From positions 73,071,553 to 73,135,552 of the forward strand of contig NC_081185.1 in the NCBI RefSeq assembly GCF_029867415.1: a stretch of DNA of 64,000 nt, in the 5' to 3' direction. The notes under the pieces are model-generated. The model was not told where the DNA came from and ran no database searches. It was given only the letters and a program-made list of their open reading frames with translations. Source of the DNA: Vicia villosa. Taxonomy: Eukaryota; Streptophyta; Magnoliopsida; Fabales; Fabaceae. Position numbers and translations under genes: made by a program. Position 1 is the stretch's first letter. Every line of letters begins with the position of its first letter. Of the stretch, positions 33,467-49,471 are shown one piece after another.

Positions 33467-34575
33467 GTTGCTCCTGATCAATCTTCTTATACCACAAGTA
33501 AGCTTCAACATACCGAGCTTAACACACGAAGACGTCACTTCACAAACCAAACTTAAATCTCGAAATTGTTCCAATAATTCCAATTATCGAATCATCAACA
33601 TAGACATATGCAATGATTTCCTACTCAATGTATAAGCTATAATATTTGCTTTTCCAGGATGGTAGTTCCAACCAAAATCATAATCTTTCAAAAATTCCAA
33701 CCATCTTCGTTGCCTCATATTCAACTCTTTTTTATTAAACAAATACTTCAAAATCTTGTGATCACTATACACATCAAATCTTGATCCAAACAAATAATGC
33801 CTCCAAAGTTTCAAAACATACACAACGGCGGCAACCTTTAAATCATGCGTTGGATAATTCCTTTCATGAACTTCAAGTTTCCTAGAAGCATAAGCTACCA
33901 CTTGTCGATTCTGCGTCAACACACCTACACTCGAAGTCACATATCCAAGGAAACTCACTTCCTTCACTACAACTCACACTTAGAAACCTTTGCAAATAAT
34001 TTCTTCTCTTTCAACACTGATAACACAATCCTCAAATGTTCAACATGACCATCCTCATTATTAGAATCAAAATATCCTCATGAAACGTCACCTCATTGAA
34101 CCTTCTTTCTTCTTAATCAACAAGACAGTCGCACCTTACGGCTACACACTCAAACGAATGAACCTCTTCTCAAACAACTCCTCAAATTGACTCTTTAACT
34201 CCTCCCTAGTCGCTTTACACACTACCAAGTTAGTAAGACAAGTCTATCTCGTCCTATACGATTTTGTCTCCTATCAACAATAGATTAAGGGTGATAAGTT
34301 CCCTAATTTGTTAATAGTAGCCGACAACTATGATGGAACATAAACCTCCATTACTAAACTATAATAGTGTTCCTTCAGAACTTGTACTCAAAATTACCTA
34401 AAGAAAAAAGGCTCAAAATTTCCCTTACAATTACAATTACTTGATTTAACTCCAAACAATTCATGTCAAGTTTCTCATCAAATTGATCTAACGAAAACAA
34501 CTAAATCAATTCCAAAATCTCTACCAAGATACTCCACCGAAAAATCAAACACACAAAAGAAGTAAACACAGAACC
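33467..34575 (-). pseudogene. Decayed pol (RT and RNase H) of a Tekay-like chromovirus
   Basis: A 127-residue frame at 33584-33967 has the RNase H core: VVAYASRKLEVHERNYPTHD, DVYSDHKILKYLF and a WLEFLKDYD end segment. Between 33970 and 34100 a broken frame retains the part of RT after its catalytic site (HVEHLRIVLSVLKEKKLFAK). Further on (33353-33583) the frame shifts and continues as LLEQFRDLSLVCEV and KLGMLKLTCGI, the beginning of the integrase region. Most of RT and all of the integrase core are missing, with multiple stops. The Ogre-like LTR is inserted at 33466. Confidence 0.8.
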
Positions 34576-35493
34576 CTAGCAGGTATCAATAACCAGACTT
34601 CTACGAATATCATATAACACGAGATTCAATCTCTTAGCACAATCCAAAGAAATGAAAGAATGCATTGCACTGGTATCAATAATATCAATCAAAGGTGTAC
34701 CATTAACAAAACACGTACCTCGAATTAACCTATCCTTAGCAGTGTTCTCAGCATCAGACAACGCAAACACTTTTCCCTTTGCTTTCTCCTTCTTCGGTTT
34801 GTCACACTTGGTACTAATGTGACCTTGCTCCCTACAGTTGTAACAAGTCACACTCGAACCAACTCCACACTTGTTTGCCTTATGACCAATCTTGCCACAC
34901 TTGAAACATGTCACAGAATTCTTGTTGCATTCATTAACACGATGTCCTTCGACCCTACACTTGAAGCACTTAATCGGAGTAGAAGCTCCCCCCATTTGAA
35001 TTCTTGTTAGAACAAATTTCTGCTTCTTCTTATTATCATACGGTTTCCCACGGTATTGTCCTTTTCCTCGTTTCAACTCCAGAAATCTCACTTCTTTCTT
35101 TCCAAGCACATCTTGTGGAAAATAGTTTTCCAAAAATGCATCACGGAAAAGAGTCAAAGTGACTTCAATACCTTCTTCATCAAATTTGTGCATAGTATTA
35201 CTCCACCAATCCTCAGCTCCTTTCGTCATCATGTGAGTACCAAACCGTACCTTCTGAACATCAGTACAATTCATAACTTGAAAGATTTTCTCTATTTCTA
35301 TCATCCACGCTTGTTCTTTGTCCGGTCCATACTCTCCTTCAAAGATCGACAGATTGTACCTTCGGAAGTCTCTAAAAGCACGAAACTCATCCTTTCCTCC
35401 AACCCCAACACTCTCGTGTGGCGCTTGTCCAATCGCACCAGCCCACCTCGTTACTGTCTCGACATTAATGTCACCATTCCTCCCTGCAACCAT
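34576..35493 (-). pseudogene. Gag-protease N-part of a Tekay-like chromovirus
   Basis: The frame runs from an ATG at 35493 (MVAGRNGDINVE) for about 305 codons. Gag shows the conserved AWMIEIEKIFQVMNC and GAEDWWSNT region, then three CCHC knuckles (CFKCRVEGHRVNEC, CFKCGKIGHKANKC, CYNCREQGHISTKC). It continues to a protease start, where DTSAMHSFIS stands in place of the usual DTGATHSFIS, so the catalytic glycine is changed to serine. A stop follows soon after. Three knuckles and a tRNA-Met PBS support a chromovirus of the Tekay/Del type. It is incomplete and very likely inactive. Confidence 0.85.
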
Positions 35494-35625
35494 TGTCCTA
35501 AGACATCCCAACAACCAAAATAGACAAAACAGTATTGATCGTGTCAGATACATAAATCTAATACAACGGAAATAAGGACATTAACGACTTTGACCAACTG
35601 GTTGACCATGTTCTGATACCACTAA
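35494..35625 (-). promoter_or_regulatory. Leader and primer binding site (tRNA-iMet type) of the chromovirus
   Basis: The minus strand has TTAGTGGTATCAGAACATGG directly after the LTR end at 35626; TGGTATCAGA (35621-35612) matches the initiator tRNA-Met PBS. The untranslated leader to the gag ATG is about 120 nt. Confidence 0.85.
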
Positions 35626-37768
35626 TGTAACACCCCTTTTCTAACCCCAAATTATAATATACAATTCACAGAGTAATCATGCATAACGGAAAAAGGGCGC
35701 TACATGTTGATTTCCACAAAATGAAAATCCCAAAATAACATACAACATTCATAATATGCATCAATCATATTGTAACACAAATTGAAAATCTCATGCTTTC
35801 ATATATTATGCGTAAAAGCTTGGAGAAAACAATAGATTTGCTATCAAAAGTTTCAATGAATATATCCCATATTATATTCATCTACCAAATTCAATTAACA
35901 TCTCCAAACATGCTAGTTGAAATTCACAATCTAGGCTACATAGCCTTTAAACAACATATCTAAAATATCAAACTAAACATAGAAAATAGAAATATCCAAA
36001 TATAAGCATAAGTCAATACAAAATCCCCCCGAGTGTTACATGACCAGAGCATATGACTCGCTACCTAATCAAATAACAAACTCAGGAGCTCCTCAACTAA
36101 GTCCATGGACAAACTATTACTCGTCTGAACCTGCACGTTACCAACAAAGAACAACATTCAAACAGAAGGGTGAGAATTCAAATTATTATAGAATACATAA
36201 TAATGGAAAATGCAAAATAAAGAAGCATACATTTCACAATTCATCACTCTTCTTAAAATAGACAATTCATATACCATATATCAATCATCATACAAAGCAA
36301 TCTCATAGATACAAAAACAATCACATAGCACAAAATGTGACTCAAATGTATAAATGTGACTCAATGCATGTGGTACCATGTGAACCCAAAGTTTCACCGC
36401 TTTCCAATTCAATATCTAGAATCCAAGCGACGCTTCCGATCCAGACCAGATCAAAGTCGATACGCCTATCTCCAATTAAGGATCACGTTTTCTACGCATA
36501 TTTCCATTCAAGGATCAACGTCTCTTACCATGTGAACCCAAGTTTCATAGCTTCCACCATAAAGCCGACCATGCTATGAATGTATGTAAAAATACCAATA
36601 TTATATGCAATTAAGATTATCTCATCAATCTTAACTTACTACATACCACAATAATCCAACTCTATGAATTATAAGCCAATTGTACCCAACATTCACAATA
36701 AAATTAACAATTACAACAGATTACTACTACCATCATATATCCAATCACTATCATGAATATATTACCACACATCATACCAACAATTGTTATTCTCCACATA
36801 CCAAAAACCTAACGCACACAAGACAATTACATGTTATTCCATATAACAACATCATAATTAATCAATAAAATCTAATCAATCCTATTCTATCATATAAAAC
36901 ATCACAATAGCTTCCTAACGCTTCAAACGGCGCATGAAAAGGAGTTACAGATCAAAAGTTATGATCATTTGAATTTTCACAAAATAGGGTATTTTCTTCC
37001 GGCGGAAGAAATCTTTCGCCTGACGCTCCAAGGCAGTAGCATGACCAAAAAAAAGCTCACTCGCCCGATGCTCTCCTGGCGCTCGCTCACCCCGTGCTCG
37101 CCCGACGGATGACACTAGACAACAAAATTCTCTGCGTTTTCAGCACTTTCAACACCAACTCAAATATGATTTTTACCAACCAAAACTCATCCAAACCATA
37201 ATTTAACACACATAAAAGGTTCCTAAATATGTTTCTAATCATGGGTTCACATACAAACATCATCAAACATGATTAATAGCACAAATCTCATGAATTCAAC
37301 ATAACCCTAACATTTTCCAAATCTATGAAATTGAGAGAATAAGAGATTATACACATAGCATTTTTACACACAACATTACCCAATTATATAAATTATATTA
37401 ACTTGGATTCTAACCCTTACCTCTAGTCAATCTCCTCCAATCTTCAAGAAATCTCACAAATCTTCTTCTCTCTTCTACTCTCTTTTATTCCTCTTGCCAA
37501 AGTTATAAGAAATGAAATGACCTAACTCTTACTATCTCTTCTCTCTAATTTGGGCTTAACTAAGTTATTACCTAACACCTTATTTTACTAATTTGGCCCC
37601 ATAACTTATTATTTTATTAATAGCTCTATTCATCAAATAACATAAATACACATATATTCAAACATTTGAATAATCAAAAGGCCACATAATAATTAATTTA
37701 AACAAATAATTATCAAAACACCAAATAATGCTAATTAAAAAAATATATAATAAAATTGGGATGTTACA
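35626..37768 (-). mobile_element. 5' LTR of the Tekay-like chromovirus (2143 bp)
   Basis: Minus strand: starts TGTAACATCCCAATTTTATT at 37768 and ends GGGGTGTTACA at 35626, with perfect TGTAACA/TGTTACA ends. It is related to the plus-strand solo LTR at 38130-40585. Plus-strand frames within it (e.g. 36040-36261) have no protein features. Confidence 0.88.
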
Positions 37769-38129
37769 TTGTGAATAGGTGATGAGGTGCAGGCGTGGGT
37801 AAGTATGCGTATAAGATGAATGTGTTGTATTGGTATATGTATGGTTGATTAATTGTATACAACTACTATATCTATTCCTTATGTCTTACATAATAATTAT
37901 GAAATACTCACCCTTTCTATTTGAATGTTACCTCCACGTGGGTAACACGTAGGTAATCAGGAGTAGTCCGTTGAAGTTGAGGATAGCCTCATGGCGTCCT
38001 TTTATCGTTGATTAGATTAAAGGGAGTCTTGCTCTGATACGTAACATCGGGGATGGGTCGTTGTGTTTAAAACTATGATGTTCACTTTGATTATTTTAGT
38101 TTGATTTACCTTTTGATGTCGATGCCATG

Positions 38130-40585
<2,456 letters not shown>

Positions 40586-40643
40586 CCTTGAGTTATAACT
40601 CATGAATCATGAAGTTTTAAATTGATGTTTTATGAAGACTATT

Positions 40644-41861
40644 TGAAATTCTGGTATGACCGACACGATGTCATTCCCAATGTCAAGACATCTGATCTGT
40701 TATTAATGTAGCAGAGGAAAAATAGAAAGATCCCCCAACTATTAATTACCCCTAAATAGGAGTCAATGATACCTAGGATCACATATGTTCAGTCAACATA
40801 ACCAGATTGTAAAGTTTATATGATTCTGTAAAGGAACAGCTAACACTTATGAACCTGATGTTATAAACGATGTCATAACATCCATGACTGAACAAACAAA
40901 ACAATGCAGAAGATAAATAACACAGTTAATTGTTAACCCAGTTCGGTCTAACTACCTACTTTGGGGGCTACCAATCCAAGAAGAAGATTTCACTATCAAT
41001 AATACTATTTTATGTAAACAACCTCAGGTTTACAGATAAACAACCTCTGGTTTACCTAGTCACTACCCAATGCAACCTTTATCTCAGGCATCCATCCAAG
41101 ACAAGAGAACCTCTGCTCACTCCCTATGGATACCTAACTTATACAACCCTGCAACAACTATTTACACAATTAACAATGAACAATAACTTGATCTTTCTTC
41201 ACAGCTTCCATCAAGAACACAATACTCAACTCTTACCTACAGGTTTTGAGTGAGAACAATCACTTCTCTTACCTACAAGTTTCGAAAAGGACATGGCAGC
41301 TATCCCATAATCTGGGTGGTCTACCTATAGAAAACCTAATGAATACATCTTTTCTAAACAAGGTTTTCTATATAACACTAGGTTACAAAGATTTCTATTT
41401 ATAACCTATTCCCAATAGGACTTGGGCTTACAAATCGCAACACTCCTTGCTGTTACAAATCTGCAGAAATCTTCTGCTACAATCAAGGTCTTTTTGATCA
41501 TGAGTTTCCTAATTTATCTCCTAAATTAGAAACTGCCGAATCTTCAATCTATTGATCTGATTCTTCCTGAATCTTCAATCTTCTGATCTGATTCTTTAAT
41601 ATTCTTTTGACTTTTAAATTTGCGCCACATAGGATTACAAAATATTCCACGAATATCCTGTATTTGTTGAGTAACAAACTGAATCTTCCTTCCAGTTCTG
41701 CAGGCGCGATGTCATGAGTTGATGTAATGACATTCCATATAACATCTTGCTTGTACCTGTTTTGTTCTTTTTATATTTGCAAGATTACACTTGTATTATG
41801 TTTTACTGTTATTATGTTTTAGCCAAACATATATGCCAATCAGCCAATAAAAGCACTAACA
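40644..41861 (-). mobile_element. Ty1-copia-like solo LTR (1218 bp) with perfect TSD
   Basis: On the minus strand it starts TGTTAGTGCTTTTATTGG at 41861 and ends CATACCAGAATTTCA at 40644. The 5-bp duplication CTATT is perfect (40639-40643 and 41862-41866). A TATA-like TTATAAATAG on the minus strand lies near 41400. The start resembles Maximus/SIRE-type legume LTRs. No internal domain. Confidence 0.85.
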
Positions 41862-42080
41862 CTATTTTAACGATGTGGATTCCGATGCGAGATAATATCC
41901 TTTGATTTATGATGATGAATGAGATATAGTTTTGAAATGAAATTGGTATAAACCGTGTTACGAAGAAGGACTAGTTACGGTGATGTTTATTAGACGATGT
42001 GACACCCTTGTTGGTAATTTTATTTGATGTTAATTTGTAATATATTGTGAATATTCTTGTTAGGTTAGAAGGGTGTTACA

Positions 42081-43270
42081 TTAGGGATGTGGAAAGTTTT
42101 AGTAAAGCTCTTTTAATGAAATGAGAATGGAGAATAGTAAAGGATAAAAAAGCTGTATGGTGAAATCTGATCAATTATAGACACGTAAATCCTTTGGCGA
42201 AGATGTTTGTTAATGATAAAAGGGGAATGGTTGCGAAGGATTTGATTTGGCGGTGAGATTTAATGTTGATCAATGATTGCGAAGGCTTCCTTGGATTATC
42301 ATTTTCTGACTTGGTTTCTTACAGGTTATATAAAAGTGATGCTATTTCATTCTAGTTTAGTAGATGGTTGGGAGAACAAGGATTGGCTGAAGCATATTTG
42401 GAGTTGTATGCTCTAGCTAGAAAAATTTTCCTAACTGTGGCAGACGCGGGGGTTTGGGAAGACGTTATGTGGAGGTGGTGTTTGGAGGATCTGCATAATT
42501 AGGAAATGTTGGCCAGAAGCGGTTGGCGGAGGAATTAATGTTGTTAGTGTAGGAAGCAGAATTATCGCAGTAGGAGGAAAAAGAATTCATTTGGGATGCG
42601 GCGGAGGAAGAAGGTTTTTCAGATAAAAGGTGCTTGAAGGCATTCAGGAATAAGGAGAGTCATCCGGCTATGGATGAAGGCTTTAATAAAGCATTACAAT
42701 GGTTATGGAATCTGGGTGTCCCTTCGAACATTGGGATTTTTGGTTGAAGGTTTCTTTTGGACAAATTGTCGATTCGGGAACAACTTTTCCACAGGAACAT
42801 TATAAGGAATGTGCAGGAACTTAAATGTCTTTTTTGTGAAGCTGAAGATGAGTCTTCATGTCATTTATTTGATAGGTGTTCTGTAACTAGTAGCATATGG
42901 AATAAGGTTAGCATGTGGATAAGTTGTATCAAGGAGATGATGAGATGAGATTTTATTGGATGACTTTTGAAAAAATTAAGGATAAAGATGAAAGATTAAC
43001 AATAGGATTGATTTGGATGGCGGTTGCGTGAAAGATTTTATTGGCTAGAAACGACATAATGTTTAATGGAAAACGGTTCTTCTTTGATGATTGTTATTCA
43101 GCCATAGTTACCACATCGTGGAAGTGGTTCATAATTTTTAATAGTTCCTCTGTATCGTGTAATTTTCATTTATGTAACGCCTTACCTCTGAGTTGTAATA
43201 AGAGGTAGTGGTTGTATTGTCGGTTTTTCTGATTAAGAGTACTTCTTGTATTCGCTCGTCGTTTTTTAAT
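42081..43270 (+). pseudogene. LINE retrotransposon remnant (3' part of ORF2)
   Basis: Broken plus-strand frames contain the post-RT region of plant LINE ORF2: KALLMKW-like, an ARKIFLTVADAGVWEDVMWRW-like stretch and, at 42757-42948, LLDKLSIREQLFHRNII with CLFCEAEDESSCHLFDRC, the zinc-binding zf-RVT motif (C-x2-C-x7-H-x4-C). Several stops and at least one frameshift interrupt it. The reverse transcriptase core is absent; the left side is cut by the LTR terminus at 42080, so that LTR inserted into or next to it. The region after 43200 looks like a 3' UTR without a clear poly(A). Confidence 0.78.
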
Positions 43271-43943
43271 GAAGCATTAATTATTAAAATAATATGATTA
43301 TTATATTAGTGATTACATGTATTATAAATATATTTATTCTTATTCTTTGTTATAAAGATAAACATATTTTTATGTGTTGAAAATATTATTATTTATTCAT
43401 ATGCTTTAATGGTAAAAAAAACTGTTAAAATATATTTAATATGGCCCCACAAATTGTATGCATTTTCTATTAATAATATAATTATTGTTAAAATAAATAT
43501 AGCCCCACAAAAATGTGAGCAATTCTAAAAAATCATGCATCAGTTATTTTTGTTTATATTGTAATTTAGGTATATCAAGAAGTAAGTTAAAAAATGAAAA
43601 TTATTTTAATGAATTTTTAGTTCAAAAAATTAGAAATTGAAGAGTGTTTTAATAAATTTATAATCTTACATTTTTTATTATTTTTATCATGAAAAACTCA
43701 AAATTAATTCACTATAAATTTATAAATAAGAAAGTAATATTTTCTAAAATTATATTTTAAGTTTATATTTTTCTAAGTTATTTTTATTTTTTTGAGATAC
43801 CCTTAATAATTGAAATATCATTGTAAATATTTTTATAACTTTTATTTTTCGAATTTATAATTGAAATTGAAATAAAAATAGAAATATGAACAGTATTATT
43901 ATCATTATTATTATTCATTCATATCTAAGTTATGCTACATAAA

Positions 43944-43996
<53 letters not shown>

Positions 43997-44077
43997 AGAT
44001 AATTATTACTACTTATTCATTATTTATTATGGTAATGTTCTGGATTGGGCCTATGCAAGTCCATCCTCGGCCAGGCC
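43271..44077. other. AT-rich intergenic DNA
   Basis: About 800 bp of very AT-rich sequence without a gene; it holds an AAT microsatellite at about 43949-43996. The last 40 bp are the target flank of the next element and continue after it at 51549. Confidence 0.7.
43949..43996. repeat. (AAT)n microsatellite
   Basis: About 15 uninterrupted AAT units. Confidence 0.97.
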
Positions 44078-46154
44078 TGTAACACCCGTATATTTTAATT
44101 TTTAATTTAAATGGAAATTTAATTTATAATTAGAATTATTGGTGGTTGGTGGGGTTTAATTGGAAGAAAGATGGTTTATAGTGTTGGGCCAAGTGTGGTA
44201 TTAGTAAAGAGGGGGTGCTATGTTAGTAAAGCCCTTTACTAAATTAAAAATCTATTTTTCATAAAAATAAGGAATTGAGGAAAAAAGGAAAATAGATGTG
44301 GAAGAGGAGCAGAAAAGTAGAAGTGCTGATACGTGAAAGAGGAACAGAAGAGGAAGAGGGCTAATCAAGATCCTTGGCTAAGGTAAGGGGGGACTCTTCC
44401 GGTTAATATCTTTTATCGTATTATAGATAATAGGACTGATTAGATGCTTTGTTTGTGTCAATTGGTTATATGATGGATTGGGGTTTTGGGATGATTTTGA
44501 GGGGAATTGTATGATTTGATGAATTGTATGATTATATGATTGTTATGATGATTGAATGATCCTCTTTGTGTGTTATATTTGTGTTATAACATGTATGTGG
44601 CTGATATGGTGGTAATTGAGGTTCATGACATAACTTGGTTGGGTTTTGGGGATTTTGGGGTAAATCCCGTAATGCTGTCAATTGCGATGAAAGTTGTGAC
44701 TTCTGCCAGTTCGCGCCGCGAAGGTGGGTGCGCGCCGCGAAGGCGGAGTAATTTTCTCGTTCCGCGCCGCGAACCTGTGTTTGCGCCGCGAAGGCGTGTT
44801 TTCTATTCGTTACGCGCCGCGGACTGTGGGTGGCGCCGCGTGCTGTAGCGATAATTGTTTTCTTTGAAAAATGTAAAGATGTGTAACTTTCAAACCGTAT
44901 GTCCGTTTTAGACGCCGTTTTGGACGATGTTCCTTAAATTGAATGTTCTACCATATGAAATGAATAAAATAATAACAACTTGATTTTATTTTAAAAAGTA
45001 TCATTTTCTTCAAATGTAGTTTATCCTGGTTTTGCATAGTTGATGAGATGCAATGGTTGTTGTGTGCATAATTGAATATGTGCAATGATGTATGTTGTGA
45101 TAATGTGGTTGCTTCTGTTAATTGTGCAAATGGGTGTTATTGTTGTTGCACTGTATGATGAATGATTTACCTGTCATGATGTTGTGGTTGTAATTGGTGT
45201 TTGTTATACATATATTGTTGATGTAAAATATGTATTTTATTGTGGTTGAGAAATAGCATAATTGTGTATGGCTATTGATTATTGTGGTGGTTGATGATTA
45301 TGACATTTGGTTGATTTATGTGGGTGATAAGCATGTTATGGTTGATACATGCATTCATAATCATTATGTGGCTGATCCTTGACGATGGTGGATCAGTGGT
45401 AGCTAATTCCCATTGTGTGGAATTAGTGAGTGGGTGTTGCCGTATCCTTGACGATGGTGGATCGGTGAGTTGGGTTATCCCAGATTTTGGTACCACATGC
45501 ATATAGTTGCATTTGCATTAGGCTACTTGTGTTATTATAACATGAATGGAAGATTGTCCAATGTTATAATATGTGATGATTGTGTAATGGTTATGATTTG
45601 TTTGGATGAATTATGGTGTTGTCTCTTGGTAATGTATTCTATTTGTTGTTGTGTGTTGATGAGTACTTCCTGACAATCTGAATATAATGAAATTGGATGA
45701 ATAATGTGACTATGATGTGTTATTGTTTATGATTCGATAACATTTGTTAATTGTGAATGAGACTCACCCTTACTTTGATGATTTCAGATTGGCGAGTAGC
45801 GGCTTTTGGCTCGGTGAGGATTAGCTCATGAGCCAGTTTGTTTAGTGTAGCGTCGGTGTCATGCTCTGATATTGTAACACTGGGGGAACGCTAGCTTAGA
45901 TTTGATGATGATACTCTATTTTGTTGTTATTGGAGTAATTTTGTGAGATATTGCATAGATGATGTTATGCTTATCTGTTGATTAATGTTCCGCTGTATAG
46001 AAACATGATTTTGTTAAATGGATAATTTTCCCCTAAGTGAAGCATGACAATTGATTTATGATAATTTGTTTTAAATTGAATTGTGGCACCCTTGTTTTCA
46101 TGTTTTACTCTGAATTATTTTATTAATTTTCGCGGGGTTTAGAAGGGTGTTACA
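44078..46154 (+). mobile_element. 5' LTR of the young element (2077 bp)
   Basis: TGTAACACCCG to GGGTGTTACA. A cluster of GC-rich palindromes is at 44708-44845. The 98-codon frame at 44552-44848, present in both LTRs, starts at a TTG and reads through the palindromes; I do not regard it as a gene. Confidence 0.95.
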
Positions 46155-49100
46155 ATAGTGGTATCAGAGCAGGTCGGTCCGTCCGGCCAATTGTCGAGTC
46201 AGTTGAGTTACACGACGGTTGAATACTGTCGGCATTTTTATTCCTTGGTATGCGACATGTGAGTGAATCACTGTCGGTACTTGGTTGTTTGTTGCAGGTG
46301 TGGGATTGAAACAAGTGGGGGAGAAGCTTCGCTTCTCGGTTATGTTTCAGTTGAAGAAGATTGATTCAGTAGGCTGTTGTTGGCAACAGTGCGAGCGTTG
46401 TTGGAGTTTGTTGTTTCGCGAGTTGAAGGTGACTTGGAATTAAGACTTCACTGGGAATTGAGTTGGAACATCTGGAAGGAAGATGATTAGAGGTAATTGA
46501 CATTTATTGTAAGAGAAGGAAAATTGGAAAGTTGCAATGTGTCAGCTCTACTGGTGTGCTGCGAAGTTGTCAGTTGAGTAGCCTTACGACTCAGAAGAGG
46601 TTCAGCTGCAAGTTTGCGAAGAGGATTGATGTAGTAATGTTCCAGAAATTGCGCTTCGGCGATGGGAAGTGTTGCTCAAGTTATAATAATGTTTGGAAGT
46701 AAAGAGATATGATAAGGGGCTGTTTGGAATGTGATAGAGTTGAAGAGAATGAGTTTTTGAGTGAGATTTTCGTAAGCAAAACGCAGGAAAATTGCTGAAT
46801 AGCTGCAGAACTTCGAAAATTCATAACTGGAGTTCTGGACATCCGATTTGAGTTCCGTTTGAAGCGTCGGAAAGCTAACGAGATGAACTTTATTATAAAA
46901 ATGGTTGCAGCAGCTGTAACATAATTAATTATGACAGGAGGACGTTGGAAGGAGGCGAAGTTGCGGTTACTCTTGTTCTTATAACTAGACTTGTTTATTG
47001 GTACTGCACGGGATGTCGGTGTTAGTGTTGAACGGATTGAAGGAACGATTAGAAGGTTGTTGAGAAGTGATTTTAAGAATTGAATATGCCATTTGAAGAG
47101 ATTTGAGAATACCGTATAGAGAGTGTCGGGGCATGATGTCAGTGTTGGATTTTCGGACGACGATTGGAAAATTCATATCTTGAGTTCCGAGTGTCGGATT
47201 AACGTGCCGTTTGAACCTATGAAGAGGGGGGATTATGTTCTACATTATGGGAGAGTTATAAATACAGTAGAGGTGATCCTATGAGAAGATATTCTGAATT
47301 CAGTTAAGGAAGCGTGAAACTTGTTGAATAGGAATGCCTACTACCGTGATTGTTTGAAACAAAAATCGAGTAGAATATGTTGTCGATGAATAAGTTGACG
47401 AGATGTTCGTTGATAAAGATGACTTGAGTACCGATGGATTTTAATGAGAAGTGAATTAGTAGTAAAGATGGGACAAACTTTAGAACCCTTGGAATCGTAT
47501 TTGTGATGGCAAAGTAACGATAAGTATAAAAGAAGAATTGTTGGGAATTTCTAACATTTGTTGACGTGGGGAAGACTTTGTTGAGATTCCGAGTGGGATG
47601 ATATTTGGACGTGAAGGATGTAATAGAATTTGGATTAAAACCACGAGTTATGAACGTTGTGCTATTGTGTTGCGTAGGAAGTCTTTAAAAATGTCGGTGC
47701 TAATGATGAATGAGTTGGATTTAATTGGAAAATTCTGAGACTCGAGTTGGTATGTGAAGGCACTTCTAATAGTGTTAGCTTGGGTATGCTAAAGATGACT
47801 AGTGGTATTCTTGACGAGATTAGAGAAGGTCAGCAAGATGATGTGAGTTGATCGATAGGTTGACTTTGAATTACCAAGGTAAAGGCGGTGAATTCAGAAT
47901 CGACGGGAATAATATAATGAGGTTGAGTGATTGGATTTGTGTAACTGATGTTTTGAGCTTCGGAAGAATATTCTAGAAGAAGGACACCGTAGTGGATTAT
48001 TGGACTATGACGATGTTAATGAGTTTGAGTGCAAACTCGGAAATGGACACTATTATGTAGTAACGACGGTTTATGCTTAAATATGATTTTCAACTAATAT
48101 TGACAAATTTAGGACTTGATCACCCTAAATCTCTTGTTGGTAGTAGATGAAATCATATAGAAGAGATAAGCTTGTTTTGTTACCTTAATGGTTTAAGATG
48201 TGATGAATACTAAGCCGTGAGAATAATCACTCACTATGTTGTGTGAACTTATGAAGAAGTGAATATGAAAGAGTGCAACATGGTGGATGATGACTTAAGA
48301 CGGGTAATCAGAGTCGCGCAGCGAAAGTGTGATGTGGAGTATGTTATGAGCACTACTCGCGGGAAGTAAGGAATTAATATGTCGGAAGCCTACATAGAGA
48401 ATATGTATTGATCTATATGTTGGATTTAGAATCCAGTGGATGTAAGGAGGTCGTGTCGAAGAATTATAACTCTTTTGAATAATTTCCGAGATGATGAATA
48501 TGTCATTACGGTTGTACGTAGTTAACGAGTATGTATTCGGCGAAAGTAAAACGAAGGATTGATAATATATGATGCTGTAATAATTTTGTGCTGTTATTGA
48601 GGTGATATTGTAAATTCCAGATATAATGAGGAATTACACTCTATGAAGGACGGAGTTGATTTGATTCTTAGTAGAGAGCGTGACTTAGTTGAGCTTTTTT
48701 TTGTAAGCGATGGTATACTGAGGCTGATGAGTGTGTACTTGTTCTGATGGTTAGGATGTTTAAATAGAGGAAGTGAATCGGGAATTGGTTTTCGTTGGAT
48801 GCGAGTAAGGATTGCTAAATGGTAGATTAGTACCATGAATGATGAAGAATGATTCTTGAAACGAATGAGTAAAGAGAGTCGGAATCGGGTAAAACTCAGA
48901 AATCTATTTGGTATAGCTGATTGTGATGAGTAATCAGAGTAGTGCGGAAAAAGCGGAATGTAAAGTGTTGGATAATTGCTGGTGTGACTTAAGAGGAGTC
49001 AGATAATTGGAATCCAATGGTATAGGAATATGAGTATTGAGTTTCTTGAAGGAAGCGGTTGGTGAAAAGTGTAAGTATTGTTTTATCGCTCAGATGGAAG

Positions 49101-49471
49101 AGTGTATCTGAGGTTGGTATGTTGGTAGATGGAATGCATTACTGCATTGTGGATCAAGTGTGATCATACTAAGGATTGTGTAATTGTATTACTCAGTTGT
49201 TGAGCGTATGGTATAGGTTGTACCTCAAGTTCTATCGTTGTTAACCTTTTGGAGATATTATGAGTGGTACACCTTGGATGGTCAAATGTGACGTAAGAAC
49301 TGGGATTGGAATGTATGAAACATGTTTCCTGTTGGTTATGTTGGATGGATTTTGAGGATTGACTGATGGTACTGTTAATTGGGAGCTGGAGAGTCGGGTG
49401 AAGGACTCTTATACGAGCTGGTTACTTGAGGTATGTTTTCGAGGACGAAAACTCTTTTAGTGGGGGAGAGT
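46155..49471 (+). other. Non-coding interior of the young element
   Basis: It opens with the PBS TGGTATCAGAGCAGG at 46159-46173 (tRNA-iMet type) and closes with the polypurine tract GTGGGGGAGAG at 49460-49470. Between them the sequence is stop-rich in all frames. It is G/A-rich on the plus strand with many GGAAG/GAATTG words. Degenerate pol cannot be excluded, but I recognise no motif. Confidence 0.85.

Noticed and set aside
44552..44848. 98-codon frame present identically in both LTRs of the young element (also 49946-50242)
   Set aside because: Begins at TTG, runs through the palindrome cluster and is duplicated only because LTRs are duplicated; no protein features.
46155..49471. A hidden gene in the interior of the young LTR element
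   Set aside because: Frames are short on both strands and no motif of gag, protease, RT, RNase H or integrase is visible.
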